The translations under genes and the position numbers were made by a program. From contig JAKULF010000004.1 in the NCBI GenBank assembly GCA_022661535.1, positions 3,782,001 to 3,846,000 of the forward strand: DNA of 64,000 nucleotides, written 5' to 3'. The stretch comes from Eutypa lata (lineage: Eukaryota > Ascomycota > Sordariomycetes > Xylariales > Diatrypaceae). The notes beneath the pieces were generated by a model that worked only from the letters and a program-made list of their open reading frames with translations, was not told the DNA's origin and did no database searches. Positions 62,083 to 64,000 of the stretch are shown here, piece by piece. Within the stretch, counting starts at the first letter, position 1. Every line of letters starts with the position of its first letter.

Positions 62083-63336
62083 TCACGCGCTGGTGCTGAA
62101 GTAATAGTTCTCCCACAGATACTCGTAATCTTCCAGTATACCACCCACAAAGCTCGGCACGCGCCGGCGGACGCCGTTCATCATGCTCTTGGTGACGTTC
62201 TCGTAGAAGGCGCCGCGCATGGCCCACCAGCCGCTAGCCCAATACCTCTTGCCCCACTCCTCCTGCTCCAGGGCGGTCGTCCTATAGCCACGATCACGCA
62301 GCTGTCGCGCTGCCAGTTCTATGCTCAGGCCGAGGACCCAGGGCGTCCAGGATTTCTTGTTCTTGCTCCTCGACAGCGCGATGGCGTACACCAGCGGCGC
62401 TAGGATGTGCAGGATCTCGGCCGCCTGAGAGGATCCCGATAGCGTGTTTAGGAGCTTCGCGGCGGGTTTGATATCGTCTGCTGTCAATACCCGGCTCTGG
62501 AGGTACGAGCTGATATCGCCTGGGTTGGGTAGGCTCGGGAGACTAGTCCCCGTGCGCGGCATCGTCCACTCTTTCTTATGGGGCCCCTTGGCCTCACCAT
62601 TGCTCATGGCGGGATCTTCACCCATCAGCTCGCGCAGGGCGGCTCCATCATCGTCATCGTCCTCTTCGGTCGGTATGGGTTCCCGCTCGGGTAGGGCAGG
62701 CGTGACGAGGGGTCGGGAGCTAGTGATGCGCATGAGAAGCAAGCGGCAGAAGGCCTTGACGGCCTCTAGCACTATAACGACGCGCCAGCGGATCTTCTCG
62801 CCCTTCCTCTTAGCGGCCATCTCCCACAGCAGCTCGGTATACTGCACGACCTGCAGCAACATGGCTATTCTCCGGTACAGTTTGCTCTTGGCGGTCCAGA
62901 ACCGGGTGTACCGCGTGTGGGGGCTGGGGACGGGGACCTTGGTGGCGGCTGCTAGCGCGGGGATCCGGATGGCGGCGGCCCGCAGGACGGCATCGTGGTA
63001 GAGCGAGAGAAGCTGGACTCCCGAGTGTAGGGTCTCGGAGGCGATCTCGGCGTCCCGGAACCGCCCCGGTATGACGTAGGTGAGGGACCGCAGGGCGCTC
63101 TCGATCTGAGAGACCTGGTGGGCATTCTTCGTGATGAAGTCGCGGTACATGGTCAGCCACGTCGGAGGGGTCGCGAGGACTCGTCGTATCGGATTCTTGC
63201 TGTTGTTGTTAGGTTTGGATTTAGGATTCCCGTAGCGCGACGACGATGACGACGTGTTTGATTGTGGTTGGGGTTTTGGGCACCCGTTGGGTTTGGTTAT
63301 TTCTGGAGCTACGGGATCTATTATTGGTACAGGCAT
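62083..63336 (-). CDS. pex16: Peroxin Pex16, peroxisomal membrane biogenesis
   Basis: Single exon, 417 aa, ATG start. An N-terminal low-complexity stretch (Pro, Asn, Ser; residues 1-50) precedes the Pex16 domain, which starts around PPTWLTMYRDFITKNAHQVS. Family-typical features follow in order: IESALRSLTYVIPGRF; a Trp/Lys-rich segment with QYTELLWEMAAKRKG and IRWRVVIVLEAVKAFCRLLL; ITSSRPLVTPALPERE; an acidic insert (TEEDDDDDG); and the C-terminal LHILAPLVYAIALSR, SWTPWVLGLSIELAARQLR and GWWAMRGAFYENVTKSM. Known: Pex16 acts with Pex3 and Pex19 in placing peroxisomal membrane proteins; in filamentous fungi it matters for peroxisome and Woronin-body formation. The length is slightly above that of animal Pex16 because of the N-terminal and acidic inserts. 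No intron is needed. Confidence 0.92.
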   Translation of the reverse strand: MPVPIIDPVAPEITKPNGCPKPQPQSNTSSSSSRYGNPKSKPNNNSKNPIRRVLATPPTWLTMYRDFITKNAHQVSQIESALRSLTYVIPGRFRDAEIASETLHSGVQLLSLYHDAVLRAAAIRIPALAAATKVPVPSPHTRYTRFWTAKSKLYRRIAMLLQVVQYTELLWEMAAKRKGEKIRWRVVIVLEAVKAFCRLLLMRITSSRPLVTPALPEREPIPTEEDDDDDGAALRELMGEDPAMSNGEAKGPHKKEWTMPRTGTSLPSLPNPGDISSYLQSRVLTADDIKPAAKLLNTLSGSSQAAEILHILAPLVYAIALSRSKNKKSWTPWVLGLSIELAARQLRDRGYRTTALEQEEWGKRYWASGWWAMRGAFYENVTKSMMNGVRRRVPSFVGGILEDYEYLWENYYFSTSA

Positions 63337-64000
63337 GATAGAGCTAGGTGGAAGGAAACGAATGAGAGAGAATCAATTGATCATTAAAATAAGCTCAAAT
63401 AAATTACAAAAAGCAGAAGAAGATAATGTCGAATGGAATTTGGATATCATGGAATCGAAATGGAATGGGATGAAGATGAAGGCGATGATGTGGTTGAAAG
63501 TTAATTAAGAAGTCGTCATTTTCGGTGTGTGTGTGTGTAAATGATGTTTTAGCTGAGCTGAGTTGAGCTGTCTGTCTGGCTGCTGAGCTGTGCTGTGCTG
63601 TTTGTTACTTACCTGATCATTTCATCACAGACCCATTTGCTGCATAACTAAAAGTACCTCGGTAGCTCGGCTTAGACCCCGGTAGTGGAACTTATTTTAG
63701 TATGCTAGACGCGTTTTACGTGTTAAGGACACCGATTTAAAGCGCTAGCCTATGTACCCATCATCGCATAATATGGATTATGCAATATATTATTCACTTT
63801 AACTAAGGCACTCCCTCTACTATGTAGCTGCGAACATCCTTACAGGAAGTTGATATTACTGAGCTGCTGGATATATATCTAGATCGTTAGGTATGTATCT
63901 GAGCTGAAATGAGTGTAAAACATCTCCACACTTAAAGCCGCTCATGGCATAGTAGGTATAGGTATGCTAGTGAATTGACCGATAACTAATGCTATGCCAT
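63337..64000. other. Upstream region of pex16 to window edge
   Basis: Contains the pex16 promoter and leader. Apart from the simple repeat listed separately, I see nothing that can be named. Confidence 0.4.
63551..63602. repeat. AGCTG / GTCTG simple repeat
   Basis: Tandem GAGCTGAGCTGAGTTGAGCT units are followed by GTCTGTCTGGCT and GCTGTGCTGT units, about 215 bp upstream of the pex16 start codon. Confidence 0.8.

Overview
The window reads as chromosomal DNA of a filamentous ascomycete (Pezizomycotina, probably Sordariomycetes). The genes have short introns (about 55-200 nt) with GTAAGT/GTAAGC-type donors and CTAAC/CTGAC-like branch points. They include lineage-typical products (ApsA cortical anchor, Cwc24, Pex16, a fungal SWIRM protein), and the first 21 kb has the extreme A+T bias left by a RIP-like mutation process.

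Region 1 (about 1-21,190) is an AT-rich block at roughly 9% G+C in the part I counted. It holds no intact gene. Its remaining cytosines sit mostly in CpG. Inside it are three copies of a ~0.8-1.2 kb repeat: one essentially unmutated (about 8,839-9,970), one heavily mutated (about 13,195-14,000) and one mutated in its left half only (about 16,980-18,170). The unmutated copy carries two tRNA-like modules with Pol III A/B boxes and a TAGGTCTG minisatellite. A second family of internal duplications lies around 10,100, 11,700 and 19,100.

Region 2 (21-25 kb) is a transition zone holding one small cysteine-rich gene (21,660-22,031, minus). Region 3 (25-37 kb) holds apsA (minus, three exons, 2308 aa, with about 33 copies of a 26-residue coiled-coil repeat and a C-terminal PH domain) and cwc24 (plus, two exons, 357 aa). 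Region 4 (37-47 kb) is a 10-kb gene-poor stretch with remnant ORFs, a possible solo LTR and a possible foldback element.

Region 5 (47-64 kb) is gene-dense: a SWIRM protein (plus); a GC-rich locus of unresolved coding status; an SDR with a presequence-like N-terminus (minus); an HD-domain phosphohydrolase (minus, intronless); a secreted six-bladed-propeller hydrolase best matched to GH93 exo-arabinanases (minus, four exons); an MFS monocarboxylate-type transporter (plus, three exons); and pex16 (minus). These are ordinary, mostly unrelated neighbours. I see no gene cluster with one pathway, although a secreted arabinan-active enzyme and a transporter share a 3.2-kb divergent intergenic region.

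Exon joins were derived by hand from splice signals, reading frame and family motifs. Repeat boundaries and divergence were judged by eye and are approximate.
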